A stretch of 64,000 bases of DNA from Lentzea sp. NBRC 102530 (GTDB taxonomy: Bacteria > Actinomycetota > Actinomycetes > Mycobacteriales > Pseudonocardiaceae). Below, piece after piece: positions 30,681-40,184 of this stretch. The position numbers and the translations under genes are program-made. The notes under the pieces are model-generated. The model had not been told where the DNA came from. It ran no database searches and saw only the letters and a list, made by a program, of their open reading frames with translations. Position 1 is the stretch's first letter; every line of letters begins with the position of its first letter. Location: positions 1 to 64,000 of the forward strand of contig NZ_BSTF01000019.1 in NCBI RefSeq assembly GCF_030269365.1. The letters are read 5' to 3'.

Positions 30681-32699
30681 TCAGGGAGCGGGACGGAAAC
30701 CGGCCTTCTCGGCGTCCGCCTCGGTGCGGAACCACACGTCGGCGCGGGTGTCGGTGAAGTTCGACGACCCCTGCGAGTAGTAGCGGCGACCGGTCAGCGT
30801 CGCCTTCACCGCGAAGTCCGCGGCCGGGGCGTGCCCGTCCGACTTCGGCAGCACCGAGCCCGGACCGAACGGCGAGCGCGGGTTGAAGCCCTCCGGCTGC
30901 TGGAAGCGGGCCGGGGAGCCACCGCCGGAGCCGGCGTTCGACGGAGCGCCACCGGTGGACGGCGAGAAGCCGACCGGCCGCGGGCGGACCGGCAGCGCCG
31001 GGGCCGCGGGGGCTTCCGGCTTCGCGGACTCGAACGCCGAGAACGCCGGGAAGCTCTGCTGGCGCTGCTGCATCGTGCTGCGGCGCGCCTCGCGGATCGG
31101 CAGGCCCGCCTCGGTGTGCCGCTGCGGCAGTTCGACGGGCTCCGGGTCCGGCTCCGGCGGGGCGGCCAGCAGGGGCTCGTCGCTCGGCACGAACTTCGGC
31201 ACGAACGGCTGGTCGTTGCTCGTGTCCGGGAGCGTGCGGGTCTGGCCCAGGGCGGGCAACGGCTCGTCGGCGTCGAGCAGCGGTTCGAACAGCGACCGCG
31301 AACGCTCGGGGGCGGGAGCCGCCGGTGCGGCCGCCGGGGTCTCCACGCCGTGCGAGAAGGCGGCGCCGACCGCACGCGGGGTGCGTTCGGGCACCTCGTC
31401 GGCCTCGACCCGCGGCTCGAACGCCGAGAACGGCGCGGGCGGCGGGGCACCCGGCGTCGTGAACGGCATGGTGAACGAGCCGGTGTGCTCGGGAGCGACG
31501 AACTCCTCGTAGACGGGCTCCTCGTAGGCCGGTTCCTCACGCAGCGAGTGCGCGGGCTCGGGCTCGACCTCCGGCTCCGCCTCGAGTTCGGGCTCCGCGA
31601 ACTGGGGCTCCTCGGCGGAGGTCGTCTCGAAGACGCCGTTGCGCACGTGCGGCGCGTCCAGGTCCGTGATCGGCTCGATCAGGCCGGTCTGCTCGGCGGC
31701 GGTCTCCGGCTCGACCTCGGCCTCGGGTTCGGTGAACCCGTCCAGCTGGCCGGAGATCTCGTCGCGCACGGCCGGGTACTCGCCGGTGAGGTCGCTGTCG
31801 GGCCAGCTGCTCTCCTCGACGGCGATGAACGACGTCTGCTCGGAGCGCGTGCGGACCGGCTCGTCCTCCTGCTCGGCGGCCTCGTCGAGGAAGACCTCCT
31901 GCTCCTCCTGGGCCCAGACCTCGCGCGGCTGGTAGATGAAGTCGTCCGGCTGCTCGACCTCGGGACCGGCCGTCGGCGGCGCCGCGGGGGTGGCGGGCTC
32001 GGCGACCGGCGGCACGGTCGGCAGGAGCGAGGTCTGCTCGGCGGGCAGCTCCGGCTCGTCGTCGAAGTCCGCGGCCTCGAGACCCGACTGCGACAGCACG
32101 GTCGTCTGCTCCGCCGGGGTCTCCGGGGGAGCCTCGGGCGCCAGCCGCTCGAACAACGAGCGCGGGCGGTCGTCCTCGGCGTCGGCCAGGGCCTTCTGCT
32201 CCGCCAGCTGCTCCTCGAAGCGGCGCTGCGCCTCCTCGGGCTCCAGGTACTGGCGGACCGGCGCGGCGGGCTCCTCGTCCAGCTCAGGCTGGGCGTCGAA
32301 CGTCGTCGTCTCGTGCGCCGCGGGCTCCTCCTCCTCCACCACCGGCGGCGGAGGCGGCGACACCGGCGCGGGAGCCGGCACCGGCTCACCGAAGTACGCG
32401 GGCGGCTCGGCGTACGGCGCGGGCGTCGGTGCCGGCGGCAGCGCCGGCACGGGCGCGGGCGGCGTCAGCACCTCGTCGCTCAACGATCGCGGCGGCGCGG
32501 CCTCCCACTCGTCGACCTCGAAGTCGTCGACGGTGACGGCGGCCGGGACCGGCTTGGCCGACCTGCGCGCGTCGAGAAGTTGATCATCCAGGTCGGCGAT
32601 CTGCTTTCGCGCGGGGCGCACCATCACCAACCAGGTGAGCAGCACTCCCGCAACGAAGGACAGCAGGCTCCACAGCCAGACCTGCCCGAAGATGTTCAC
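30681..32699 (-). CDS. Membrane-anchored acidic Pro/Glu-rich protein with sunset-like C-terminus, 672 aa
   Basis: GTG 32699 with GAAGGGG about 6 nt upstream starts VNIFGQVWLWSLLSFVAGVL, a single N-terminal membrane helix with a short basic stop-transfer (RPARKQ). Then come some 570 residues of low-complexity acidic, Pro- and Ala-rich sequence with many recurring EEP, AEQT and PEPE clusters. The last 45 residues (RRYYSQGSSNFTDTRADVWF, then RTEADAEKAGFRPAP) resemble the sunset domain of ArfC-type channel accessory proteins. Topology puts the long segment in the cytoplasm or, if inverted, outside; I cannot decide. The function is unknown; cell-envelope scaffolding is a reasonable guess. Confidence 0.75.
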   Translation of the reverse strand: MNIFGQVWLWSLLSFVAGVLLTWLVMVRPARKQIADLDDQLLDARRSAKPVPAAVTVDDFEVDEWEAAPPRSLSDEVLTPPAPVPALPPAPTPAPYAEPPAYFGEPVPAPAPVSPPPPPVVEEEEPAAHETTTFDAQPELDEEPAAPVRQYLEPEEAQRRFEEQLAEQKALADAEDDRPRSLFERLAPEAPPETPAEQTTVLSQSGLEAADFDDEPELPAEQTSLLPTVPPVAEPATPAAPPTAGPEVEQPDDFIYQPREVWAQEEQEVFLDEAAEQEDEPVRTRSEQTSFIAVEESSWPDSDLTGEYPAVRDEISGQLDGFTEPEAEVEPETAAEQTGLIEPITDLDAPHVRNGVFETTSAEEPQFAEPELEAEPEVEPEPAHSLREEPAYEEPVYEEFVAPEHTGSFTMPFTTPGAPPPAPFSAFEPRVEADEVPERTPRAVGAAFSHGVETPAAAPAAPAPERSRSLFEPLLDADEPLPALGQTRTLPDTSNDQPFVPKFVPSDEPLLAAPPEPDPEPVELPQRHTEAGLPIREARRSTMQQRQQSFPAFSAFESAKPEAPAAPALPVRPRPVGFSPSTGGAPSNAGSGGGSPARFQQPEGFNPRSPFGPGSVLPKSDGHAPAADFAVKATLTGRRYYSQGSSNFTDTRADVWFRTEADAEKAGFRPAP

Positions 32700-32844
32700 G
32701 GGTAAGCCCCTTCTACGACCACACTCCGACCCCACTCACTCGGAAGGGTGAGCATGGCCAAACTACAGTGCCTTTGATGATGCTCCGTCACTACGCCGTT
32801 CAGCGCAAATAACGGGTGGAAAGCCCAGCGTAGAGTGGGATTTT

Positions 32845-33768
32845 GTGCCCCCTCTGACCACCTCGGCCATCAGTTCGCCAGAAGTTCACACCCAGGGGCG
32901 AGGGGTCACCTACGGCGCACTCGCCTACGTCCTTTGGGGCCTGTTCCCGGCGTACTGGCCACTGCTCGTACCCGCCCAGCCGGTCGAGGTGCTCGCGCAC
33001 CGGATCGTCTGGTCGTTCGTCACCCTCGCCATCGTCGTCGCCCTGCTCCGGCGCTGGCGTCCTCTCCTGGAACTATCCGGGAGAGGCTGGCTCATCGTTA
33101 CCGCAGCCGCCGTCTTGATCACGGTGAACTGGGGAACGTACATCTACGCCGTCAACAGCCATCATGTCGTCGAGGCCGCGCTCGGCTACTTCATCAACCC
33201 GTTGGTGAGCGTGGCACTGGGCATGATCTTCCTCAAGGAACGATTGCGCATCACTCAGGTCGCGGCGATCGGCGTGGCCGTGATCGCTGTGATCGTGCTC
33301 ACCATCGACTACGGCAGGCTTCCGGTGATCTCGCTGATCCTGGCCTGTTCCTTCGGCACCTACGGGCTGCTGAAGAAGAAGGTGCCGCTGGACGCGATCT
33401 CCAGCCTCACCGCGGAGAACGCCGTGATCGCGCCGATCGCGTTGGTCTACCTGTTCACGCTCGGCAGTGCGAACACCTTCACGACCGAGGGCACCGGTCA
33501 CGTGCTGCTGCTCCTCAGCACCGGCGTCGTCACAGTGATCCCGTTGCTGCTGTTCGGGGCCGGCGCGCGGCTGATCCCGTTGAGCACCATGGGGATGCTC
33601 CAGTACATCGCGCCGATCCTGCAGTTCGCGTGGGGCGTGTTCGTGGTGCACGAGCCGATGCCGGCCAGCCGGTGGATCGGGTTCGGCCTGGTGTGGCTCG
33701 CCCTGGCGTTCTTCACGGTCGACGCGCTGAGGAACCGGCGCAAGCAGGTGCTCGCGCCGGTCAGCTGA
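32845..33768 (+). CDS. rarD: RarD-like EamA-family transporter, 307 aa
   Basis: Ten hydrophobic segments (for example GALAYVLWGLFPAYWPLL at about residues 24-41, LIVTAAAVLITVNWGTYIYA and VTVIPLLLFGAGARLIPLST) with GMLQYIAPILQFAWGVFV near the end fit RarD of the drug/metabolite transporter superfamily, in which the EamA domain repeats twice. GTG 32845. It is an inner-membrane exporter or importer of unknown small molecules; RarD was linked to chloramphenicol in pseudomonads. It converges with the polyprenyl synthase gene, 3 bp apart. Confidence 0.9.
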   Translation: MPPLTTSAISSPEVHTQGRGVTYGALAYVLWGLFPAYWPLLVPAQPVEVLAHRIVWSFVTLAIVVALLRRWRPLLELSGRGWLIVTAAAVLITVNWGTYIYAVNSHHVVEAALGYFINPLVSVALGMIFLKERLRITQVAAIGVAVIAVIVLTIDYGRLPVISLILACSFGTYGLLKKKVPLDAISSLTAENAVIAPIALVYLFTLGSANTFTTEGTGHVLLLLSTGVVTVIPLLLFGAGARLIPLSTMGMLQYIAPILQFAWGVFVVHEPMPASRWIGFGLVWLALAFFTVDALRNRRKQVLAPVS

Positions 33769-33771
33769 GCA

Positions 33772-34773
33772 CTACCGGGAACGCTCCACCACGTACACGG
33801 CCAGCTCTTCGAGGGCGTCGCGGGCCGGGCACTGCGGCAGCTTGCCGAGCTCGACCCTGGCCCGGTCGACGTAGTCGGCGAGGACCTCGCGCGAGCGGTC
33901 CATGCCCGCGGACTCGCGCAGCAGGTCCAGGGCCTCTTCGACGAGGGCGTCGTCGGAGATCGGCCCCGCCAGCAGTTCGGCGAGCCGCGTCTCGGACGGG
34001 TCGGCCAGCGCGTAGAGCATCGGCAGCGTCTTCACGCCCTCGCGCAGGTCGGTGCCGGGCGTCTTGCCCGAGGTCACCGACGGCGACGCGATGTCGATGA
34101 CGTCGTCGGAGATCTGGAACGCCGCCCCGATCACCTCGGCGTAGCGGCGCAGCGCGTCCGTCTGCTCGTCGGTGGCGTCGGAGAACATGCCGCCGAACCG
34201 GGCCGCCGTGGCGATCAGGCAGCCGGTCTTCTCCTCGATCACCTTGAGGTAGTGGGAGATGGCGTCCTCGCCGGGCTGAGGGCCGACGGTCTCGCGCATC
34301 TGACCGGTCACCAGGAGCGAGAAGGTCTCCGCGATGATCCGCGCCGCGTCGGTCCCCAGGTCGGCGGTCAGCCGGGACGCGTGGGCGAACAGGAAGTCGC
34401 CCGTCAGGATCGCGATGCTGTTGTCCCACTTGACGTTCGCGGAGACAGCTCCGCGCCGCATGGTCGCCTCGTCCATGACGTCGTCGTGGTAGAGCGTCGC
34501 GAGGTGGGTGAGCTCCACCACAGTGGCCGCCTTGATGACCTTCTCCCGGTCCCAGTCGGCGCCGAACTGCGATGCGAGCAGTGTGAAGAGCGGGCGGATC
34601 CGCTTTCCGCCCGCCTCCACAAGGTGAAGCGAGGTTTCCGTGACCGGGGTGAACTCGCTCTGCACGACGTCGTGCAGGTTGCGCTCCACCTCGGCCAGGC
34701 CGTCCTGGACTACCTCGGTGAGCACGGGGTCCACCAACGCGAACCCCGGTCCCAAATGCTCGCTACTGGTCAC
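33772..34773 (-). CDS. Trans-polyprenyl diphosphate synthase (heptaprenyl/nonaprenyl type), 333 aa
   Basis: First aspartate-rich motif LYHDDVMDEATMRRG (about residues 93-107) and second motif QISDDVIDIAS (about 222-232) are those of long-chain E-prenyl synthases, with KRIRPLFTLLASQFG upstream. The enzyme extends farnesyl diphosphate with isopentenyl diphosphate to make the side chain of menaquinone. GTG 34773 lies 19 bp after the nuoN stop, so it is the last gene of the nuo operon by position. This links the chain length of the quinone to complex I expression. Confidence 0.92.
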   Translation of the reverse strand: MTSSEHLGPGFALVDPVLTEVVQDGLAEVERNLHDVVQSEFTPVTETSLHLVEAGGKRIRPLFTLLASQFGADWDREKVIKAATVVELTHLATLYHDDVMDEATMRRGAVSANVKWDNSIAILTGDFLFAHASRLTADLGTDAARIIAETFSLLVTGQMRETVGPQPGEDAISHYLKVIEEKTGCLIATAARFGGMFSDATDEQTDALRRYAEVIGAAFQISDDVIDIASPSVTSGKTPGTDLREGVKTLPMLYALADPSETRLAELLAGPISDDALVEEALDLLRESAGMDRSREVLADYVDRARVELGKLPQCPARDALEELAVYVVERSR

Positions 34774-34792
34774 ACCAGCAGCCTACGTACAC

Positions 34793-36370
34793 CTAGCTGA
34801 GGAAGGTGCCGGTACCCGCCCAATCGAGCACGAACGTGGGCCACAAACCCAGCACCAAGGTCACGACGGCACCCAACGTGATCGCGATCGTGGTGAACGC
34901 GCCGGGCACGGTGACGGTCGGGCCGTCGGGAGCCGGGTCGCTGAAGTACATCAGCACGATCACCCGCAGGTAGAAGAACGCCGCGACGGCCGAGGCCACC
35001 AGGGCGATCACCACGAGCGGCGTCAGGCCGGCCTCGATCGCCGCGCTGAACACGACGAACTTGCCGATGAAGCCGGACGTCAGCGGGATGCCGGCCAGGG
35101 CCAGCAGCAGGAACGTGAAGGTGGCCGCCACGATCGGCGACCGCTTCGCGAGACCCGCCCACTGCGACAGGTGCGTCGCCTCGCCGTCCGAGTTGCGGAC
35201 CAGCGACACGATGCCGAACGCGGCGATCGTGGTGAAGCCGTACGCCAGCAGGTAGAACATGGTCGCGCTCACACCGGGGGCGTCGCCCTCGGGCGTCAGC
35301 GCGATCGAGCCGATCAGCAGGAAGCCGGCGTGCGCCACCGAGGAGTACGCGATCATGCGCTTCACGTCGGTCTGGGTCAGGCCCAGGATCGCGCCGATCA
35401 CCATCGACACGACCGCGACGGCGTAGAGCACGCCGCGCCACTCCCACTGCGTGTTCTCGAACGCGACCGTGAGCACGCGCAGGATGCCGCCGAACGCGGC
35501 GACCTTGGTGCACGCGGCCATGAACGCCGTCACCGGCGTCGGCGCGCCCTGGTACACGTCCGGGGTCCAGGCGTGGAACGGACCGACGGCGGCCTTGAAC
35601 AGCAGGCCCACCACCAGCAGGCCGAAGCCCGCGAACAGCAGCGTGTCGGAACGGTCGGTGCCGCCTGCGGCCGTCGCGATCGCCGAGAGCTTCACCGAAC
35701 CCGCGTAGCCGTAGAGCAGGGCCACGCCGTAGAGGAAGAACGCGGAGGCGAACGCGCCGAGCAGGAAGTACTTCACGGCCGCTTCCTGCGAGAGCAGGCG
35801 ACGGCGGCGAGCCAGACCGCACAGCAGGTACAGCGGCAGCGACAGGACTTCCAGCGCGATGAACATCGTCAGCAGGTCGTTCGCGGCGACGAACGTCATC
35901 ATGCCGCCGAGCGCGAACAGCGTGAGCGGGAAGACCTCGGTCTGCATGCCGGTCTTCGTCGCCTGCGCGCGGTCCTGCACGGTGCCGGGACGGATCGCGG
36001 CCTGCGCCACGAACGCGCCACCGGGCTCCACCGAGCGGTCCGCGATCAGCAGCACGCTGCCGAACGCCAGCACCAGCAACGTGGCCCACAGGAAGAGCGA
36101 CGGCGAGTCGACCGCGATCGCGCCCGCCAGCGTCGCGATGCCCGTCTCCGGGCGGTCCGACGTCGCGTAGACGATCAGCGTGCCGGTGGCGGCGACCATC
36201 GACACGAGCGTCAGCACGAGCTGCACCGCCCACCGCTGGTGCTTGGGCAGCAACGCTTCCAGCAGCACGCTGACGCAGGCCGCGCCGAGCACGATCAGCA
36301 GCGGCGCGATGGCGCCGTATTCGATCTCCGGCGCCTCGATCGTCTGCGCCTGAGCGACGAGAAGGTTCAC
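34793..36370 (-). CDS. nuoN: NADH-quinone oxidoreductase subunit N, 525 aa
   Basis: An antiporter-like membrane subunit of complex I. About 14 hydrophobic segments are visible, with KYFLLGAFASAFFLYGVALL and FMAACTKVAAFGGILRVL carrying the conserved lysines of the proton channel. GTG 36370 begins 1 bp after the nuoM stop. It is the last nuo gene and is followed closely by the polyprenyl synthase gene. Length is normal for actinobacteria. Confidence 0.95.
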   Translation of the reverse strand: MNLLVAQAQTIEAPEIEYGAIAPLLIVLGAACVSVLLEALLPKHQRWAVQLVLTLVSMVAATGTLIVYATSDRPETGIATLAGAIAVDSPSLFLWATLLVLAFGSVLLIADRSVEPGGAFVAQAAIRPGTVQDRAQATKTGMQTEVFPLTLFALGGMMTFVAANDLLTMFIALEVLSLPLYLLCGLARRRRLLSQEAAVKYFLLGAFASAFFLYGVALLYGYAGSVKLSAIATAAGGTDRSDTLLFAGFGLLVVGLLFKAAVGPFHAWTPDVYQGAPTPVTAFMAACTKVAAFGGILRVLTVAFENTQWEWRGVLYAVAVVSMVIGAILGLTQTDVKRMIAYSSVAHAGFLLIGSIALTPEGDAPGVSATMFYLLAYGFTTIAAFGIVSLVRNSDGEATHLSQWAGLAKRSPIVAATFTFLLLALAGIPLTSGFIGKFVVFSAAIEAGLTPLVVIALVASAVAAFFYLRVIVLMYFSDPAPDGPTVTVPGAFTTIAITLGAVVTLVLGLWPTFVLDWAGTGTFLS

Positions 36371-36371
36371 G

Positions 36372-37940
36372 TCACTTGCCTTCCTGCACGGTGACCGGGT
36401 CGGTCACGCCGACCTCGGTCAGCGTCGCCCCGACAGTCGGGGTGATGACGTCGAGCACCGGCTGCGGGTAGAACCCGAGGGCCAGCACGATGACAACGAG
36501 CGGTGCCAGGACGGCGATCTCGCGCTTGGTGAGGTCGCCGATCGTGGTCTTCTTCTCCGGGTCTCCCACAGCACCCGGACCGGCGGCCGCACCCAGGAGC
36601 GCGTCGCCGCGCAGCGGGCCGGTCATGATCCGCTGGTAGAGCCACAGCACGTAGAGCGCGGCGAGCACCATGCCGACCGTCGCGATGATCGTGAACACCG
36701 GCTGCGTCGGGAACGAGCCGATCAGCACGAGGAACTCGGAGACGAACGAGTTCGTGCCCGGCAGCGACAGCGTGGTCAGGCCGGAGATCAGCAGCATGCC
36801 CGCGAGCAGCGGCGCCACCTTGGACATGCCGCCGTAGTCGGAGATCAGCGACGAACCACCGCGCGCGATGATCATGCCGACCACGAGGATCAGCATGCCG
36901 GTCGAGATCGAGTGGTTGAGCATGTACGACACCGAGCCCACGCCCGCCTGCGACGTGAACGAGAAGATGCCGAGCGCGATGAAGCCGAAGTGGGCGATCG
37001 AGACGTAGGCGAGGAACCGCTTCATGTCCCGCTGGCCCGTGGCGAGCAGCGATCCATAAAGGACACCGGCCACCGCGAGCACGAGCACCAGCGGCGCCAG
37101 GTTCTTCGACGCCTCGGGGAACATCGGCAGCAGGTAGCGCAGCATGCCGAACGTGCCGACCTTGTCCAGGATGCCGACGACGATGACCGTGACGCCGATG
37201 GGCGCCTCGGCGGCCGCGTCGGGCAGCCAGGTGTGGAACGGCACGAGCGGCGCCTTGATCGCGAACGCCAGGAAGAAGCCGAGGAACAGCCAGGTCTGCG
37301 TCGTCGAGTCGGCGTCGCGGACCACGGTCACGAGGGTCGCCCAGTCGAACGTGCCCTTGCCCAGCTCGTCCGACGCCATCGCGTAGGCGCCGATCGCGGA
37401 GGCCAGCATGATCAGGCCGCCGAGGAACGAGTACAGGAAGAACTTGACCGCCGCGTACTGCCTGCGCGCGCCGCCGTAGCCGCCGATCAGGAAGTACATC
37501 GGGATGAGCATGACCTCGAAGAGGACGTAGAACAGGAAGACGTCGGTGGCGGCGAACACCGCGACCGTCACGGCCTCCTGGACCAGGATCAGCGAGAGGT
37601 AGCCGCCCTGCGAACGCCCGGCGGGCAGCTTCTCGGTCCAGCCGGCACCGATCACCAGCGGGATCAGCAGCGCGATGACCGCGATCATCACCAGCGCGAT
37701 GCCGTCGATGCCGAACGAGAGCCGGACGCCGAACGCCGGGATCCAGTCCACCCCGGTGGCGAGCTGGATGCGGTCGCCGTCCGGGTCGTACGCGGTCCAG
37801 AGCAGGACGGCCAGCACGAGCTCGACGAGCGAGAACGCCAGCGCGACGAGCTTGGCCTTCTTGTCGTCCTTGCGCAGGAACGCCACCACCAGCGCGCCGA
37901 CCAGCGGCACCACCAGCAGTGCGATCAGAACCCAGGTCAC
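36372..37940 (-). CDS. nuoM: NADH-quinone oxidoreductase subunit M, 522 aa
   Basis: An antiporter-like subunit with many membrane helices. Characteristic stretches include FEVMLIPMYFLIGGYGGA, VPFHTWLPDAAAEAPIGV with its conserved Glu/Lys environment, and the discontinuous helix near LPGTNSFVSEFLVLIGSF. It starts with GTG 37940, overlapping nuoL by 4 bp. It pumps protons together with NuoL and NuoN. Confidence 0.96.
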   Translation of the reverse strand: MTWVLIALLVVPLVGALVVAFLRKDDKKAKLVALAFSLVELVLAVLLWTAYDPDGDRIQLATGVDWIPAFGVRLSFGIDGIALVMIAVIALLIPLVIGAGWTEKLPAGRSQGGYLSLILVQEAVTVAVFAATDVFLFYVLFEVMLIPMYFLIGGYGGARRQYAAVKFFLYSFLGGLIMLASAIGAYAMASDELGKGTFDWATLVTVVRDADSTTQTWLFLGFFLAFAIKAPLVPFHTWLPDAAAEAPIGVTVIVVGILDKVGTFGMLRYLLPMFPEASKNLAPLVLVLAVAGVLYGSLLATGQRDMKRFLAYVSIAHFGFIALGIFSFTSQAGVGSVSYMLNHSISTGMLILVVGMIIARGGSSLISDYGGMSKVAPLLAGMLLISGLTTLSLPGTNSFVSEFLVLIGSFPTQPVFTIIATVGMVLAALYVLWLYQRIMTGPLRGDALLGAAAGPGAVGDPEKKTTIGDLTKREIAVLAPLVVIVLALGFYPQPVLDVITPTVGATLTEVGVTDPVTVQEGK

Positions 37941-39874
37941 GAGAACCTCACCACCAGGAGCGCCCCGAGCACGAAGATCGAGCCCAGCAGCATGGACAGT
38001 GCGTAGGAGCGGACGAACCCGGTCTGCAGCCTGCGCAACCGGCCGGAGCTACCGCCGAGCAGCGCCGCGGTGCCGTTGACGACACCGTCGACGCCCTTCA
38101 GGTCGAGGAACACCAGCGCGCGGGTGAGCCAGGTGCCCGGCCGCGCGAACAGGGCCTCGTTCAGTGCGTTGCCGTAGAGGTCCGCACGGGCCGCGCGCAC
38201 CGGCCAGGACACCCGCACCGGACGCTCGACCGGCTGCTTGCGGCGGCCGAAGAGCAGGAACGCGAGACCGGCGCCGACCAGGGCGAGCGCCACGGTCAGG
38301 ATGCCGACCATGCCGTGCGAGATGACGCCGTGCTCTTCCTTCAGCTCGCCCAGCGAGGGCTCGAGCCACTCGGCGAGACGTCCGCCGGAGGAGAGGAACC
38401 AGCCGCCACCGATCGAGCCGACCGCGAGGATGATCATCGGAACGGTCATCGACAGCGGGGACTCGTGCGGGTGGTAGTCCTTGCCGTTCTCCGCCTTCAG
38501 TTCCTTCCAGCGGGGCTGGCCGAGGAAGACGAGGATCAGCAGGCGCGTCATGTAGAACGCGGTCAGCGCGGCACCGAGCAGTGCGACACCGCCGAAGACC
38601 CACGGGCGCCAGCCCTCACCGGTGAACGCCGCCGCGATGATGGCGTCCTTCGAGAAGTAGCCCGCGAACGGCGGGATGCCGATCAGCGCGAGGTAGCCGA
38701 GCGTCCAGGTGACGAAGGTGATCGGCAGGAACTTGTAGAGCCCGCCCATCCGGCGGATGTTGCCCTCGTCGTTCATGCCGTGCATGACCGAACCGGCACC
38801 GAGGAAGAGCCCGGCCTTGAAGAAGCCGTGCGTCAGCAGGTGCATGATGCCGAGCGCGTAGCCGATCGGGCCGAGGCCCACGGCGAGGATCATGTAGCCG
38901 ATCTGCGAGACCGTCGAGTACGCCAGGACCTTCTTGAAGTCGTCGTAGGCGCAACCGATGATGCAACCGATCAGCAGCGTGACGCCACCGATGATCATGA
39001 CGACCAGGCGGCCGTCCTCGCTCAGGTTGTAGAGCGGGTTCGAGCGGGCGATGAGGTACACGCCCGCGGTGACCATCGTCGCCGCGTGGATCAGGGCGGA
39101 CACCGGGGTCGGGCCGGCCATCGCGTCCGGCAACCAGGCCTGGAGCGGGAACTGACCCGACTTGCCGCAGGCGCCCAGGAGCAGCAGCAGCGTGATCGCG
39201 AGGACCTCGGCCGAGGAGAACTCGCTGACGCGGCTGAAGACCTCGGTGTACTGCGTCGTCCCGAGCTTGTTGAACATCAGGAAGATCGCGATGGCGAGGC
39301 CCAGGTCACCGACGCGGTTCATCAGGAAGGCCTTCTTGGCCGCCGACGCCGCTTCCGGCTTGTACTGGTACCAGCCGATCAGCAGGTACGAGGCGAGACC
39401 GACGCCCTCCCAGCCGAAGTACAGGGTCACGAAACCGTTGCCCAGCACCAGCAGGAGCATCGCGGACACGAAGAGGTTCAGGTAGGCGAAGAACTTGCGC
39501 CTGCCTTCCTCGTGCGCCATGTAGCCGATCGAGTAGATGTGGATCAGCGAGCCCACACCGGTGATCAGCAGCACGAACGTGAGCGACAACGGGTCGAGTC
39601 GCAGTCCGAACTCGACGGTCAGCGCGTTGACGTCGATCCAGTTGAACAGGTGCAGGTTCTGCACCCGCTCCTCGGCGTTGGAGATGCCGACGGTCGAGAA
39701 GAACAACGCGAGCGCGTAGCCGAACGACGCCAGGAGCGTCGCGCTGCCGAGCAGGTGGCCCCACTTGTCGGCGCGCTTGCCACTGACCAACAGCACCGCC
39801 GCGCCGAACGCGGGCAGCGCCAACAACAGCCAGGCGAGAGAAGCGACCCCGCTGGCGGCAACAGGTTCCGTCAC
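37937..39874 (-). CDS. nuoL: NADH-quinone oxidoreductase subunit L, 645 aa
   Basis: The largest antiporter-like subunit, with about 16 helices and the long C-terminal lateral-helix region. Markers include FFAYLNLFVSAMLLLVLGNG, GKSGQFPLQAWLPDAMAGPT and HAATMVTAGVYLIARSNPLY. GTG 39874 is preceded by a short 10-bp gap after nuoK. The final 150 residues diverge, as is usual. Confidence 0.96.
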   Translation of the reverse strand: MTEPVAASGVASLAWLLLALPAFGAAVLLVSGKRADKWGHLLGSATLLASFGYALALFFSTVGISNAEERVQNLHLFNWIDVNALTVEFGLRLDPLSLTFVLLITGVGSLIHIYSIGYMAHEEGRRKFFAYLNLFVSAMLLLVLGNGFVTLYFGWEGVGLASYLLIGWYQYKPEAASAAKKAFLMNRVGDLGLAIAIFLMFNKLGTTQYTEVFSRVSEFSSAEVLAITLLLLLGACGKSGQFPLQAWLPDAMAGPTPVSALIHAATMVTAGVYLIARSNPLYNLSEDGRLVVMIIGGVTLLIGCIIGCAYDDFKKVLAYSTVSQIGYMILAVGLGPIGYALGIMHLLTHGFFKAGLFLGAGSVMHGMNDEGNIRRMGGLYKFLPITFVTWTLGYLALIGIPPFAGYFSKDAIIAAAFTGEGWRPWVFGGVALLGAALTAFYMTRLLILVFLGQPRWKELKAENGKDYHPHESPLSMTVPMIILAVGSIGGGWFLSSGGRLAEWLEPSLGELKEEHGVISHGMVGILTVALALVGAGLAFLLFGRRKQPVERPVRVSWPVRAARADLYGNALNEALFARPGTWLTRALVFLDLKGVDGVVNGTAALLGGSSGRLRRLQTGFVRSYALSMLLGSIFVLGALLVVRFS

Positions 39875-39884
39875 CGGTGACCCC

Positions 39885-40184
39885 TCAGTACTTCAGCAGG
39901 TTCGAGTCGTCGACCGAGGCCGAGCGACGCGTCCGGAAGATGGACATGATGATCGCGAGGCCGACGACGACCTCCGCCGCGGCGACGACCATCACGAAGA
40001 ACGCCATCACCTGACCGTCGAGCGAGCCGTTGATCCGCGCGAACGTCACGAGGCTCAGGTTGACCGCGTTGAGCATGAGCTCGACGCACATGAAGACCAC
40101 GATGGCGTTGCGGCGCACCAGCACGCCGACGGCGCCGATGCTGAACAGCAGTGCCGACAGCAGCAGGTAGTAGGTGGGGGTCAC
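39885..40184 (-). CDS. nuoK: NADH-quinone oxidoreductase subunit K, 99 aa
   Basis: Three membrane helices in 99 aa, with the conserved glutamate in VFMCVELMLNAVNLSLVTF (residues about 31-49) and a second in AAAEVVVGLAIIMSIFR. GTG 40184 overlaps nuoJ by 4 bp. It is part of the membrane proton path at the Q-module junction. Confidence 0.96.
   Translation of the reverse strand: MTPTYYLLLSALLFSIGAVGVLVRRNAIVVFMCVELMLNAVNLSLVTFARINGSLDGQVMAFFVMVVAAAEVVVGLAIIMSIFRTRRSASVDDSNLLKY

Noticed and set aside
30831..32705. A 624-aa plus-strand frame opposite the 672-aa membrane protein
   Set aside because: Almost pure Arg/Gly/Leu repeats that mirror the acidic repeats of the real gene; the minus-strand frame has a ribosome site, a membrane helix and a conserved C-terminus.
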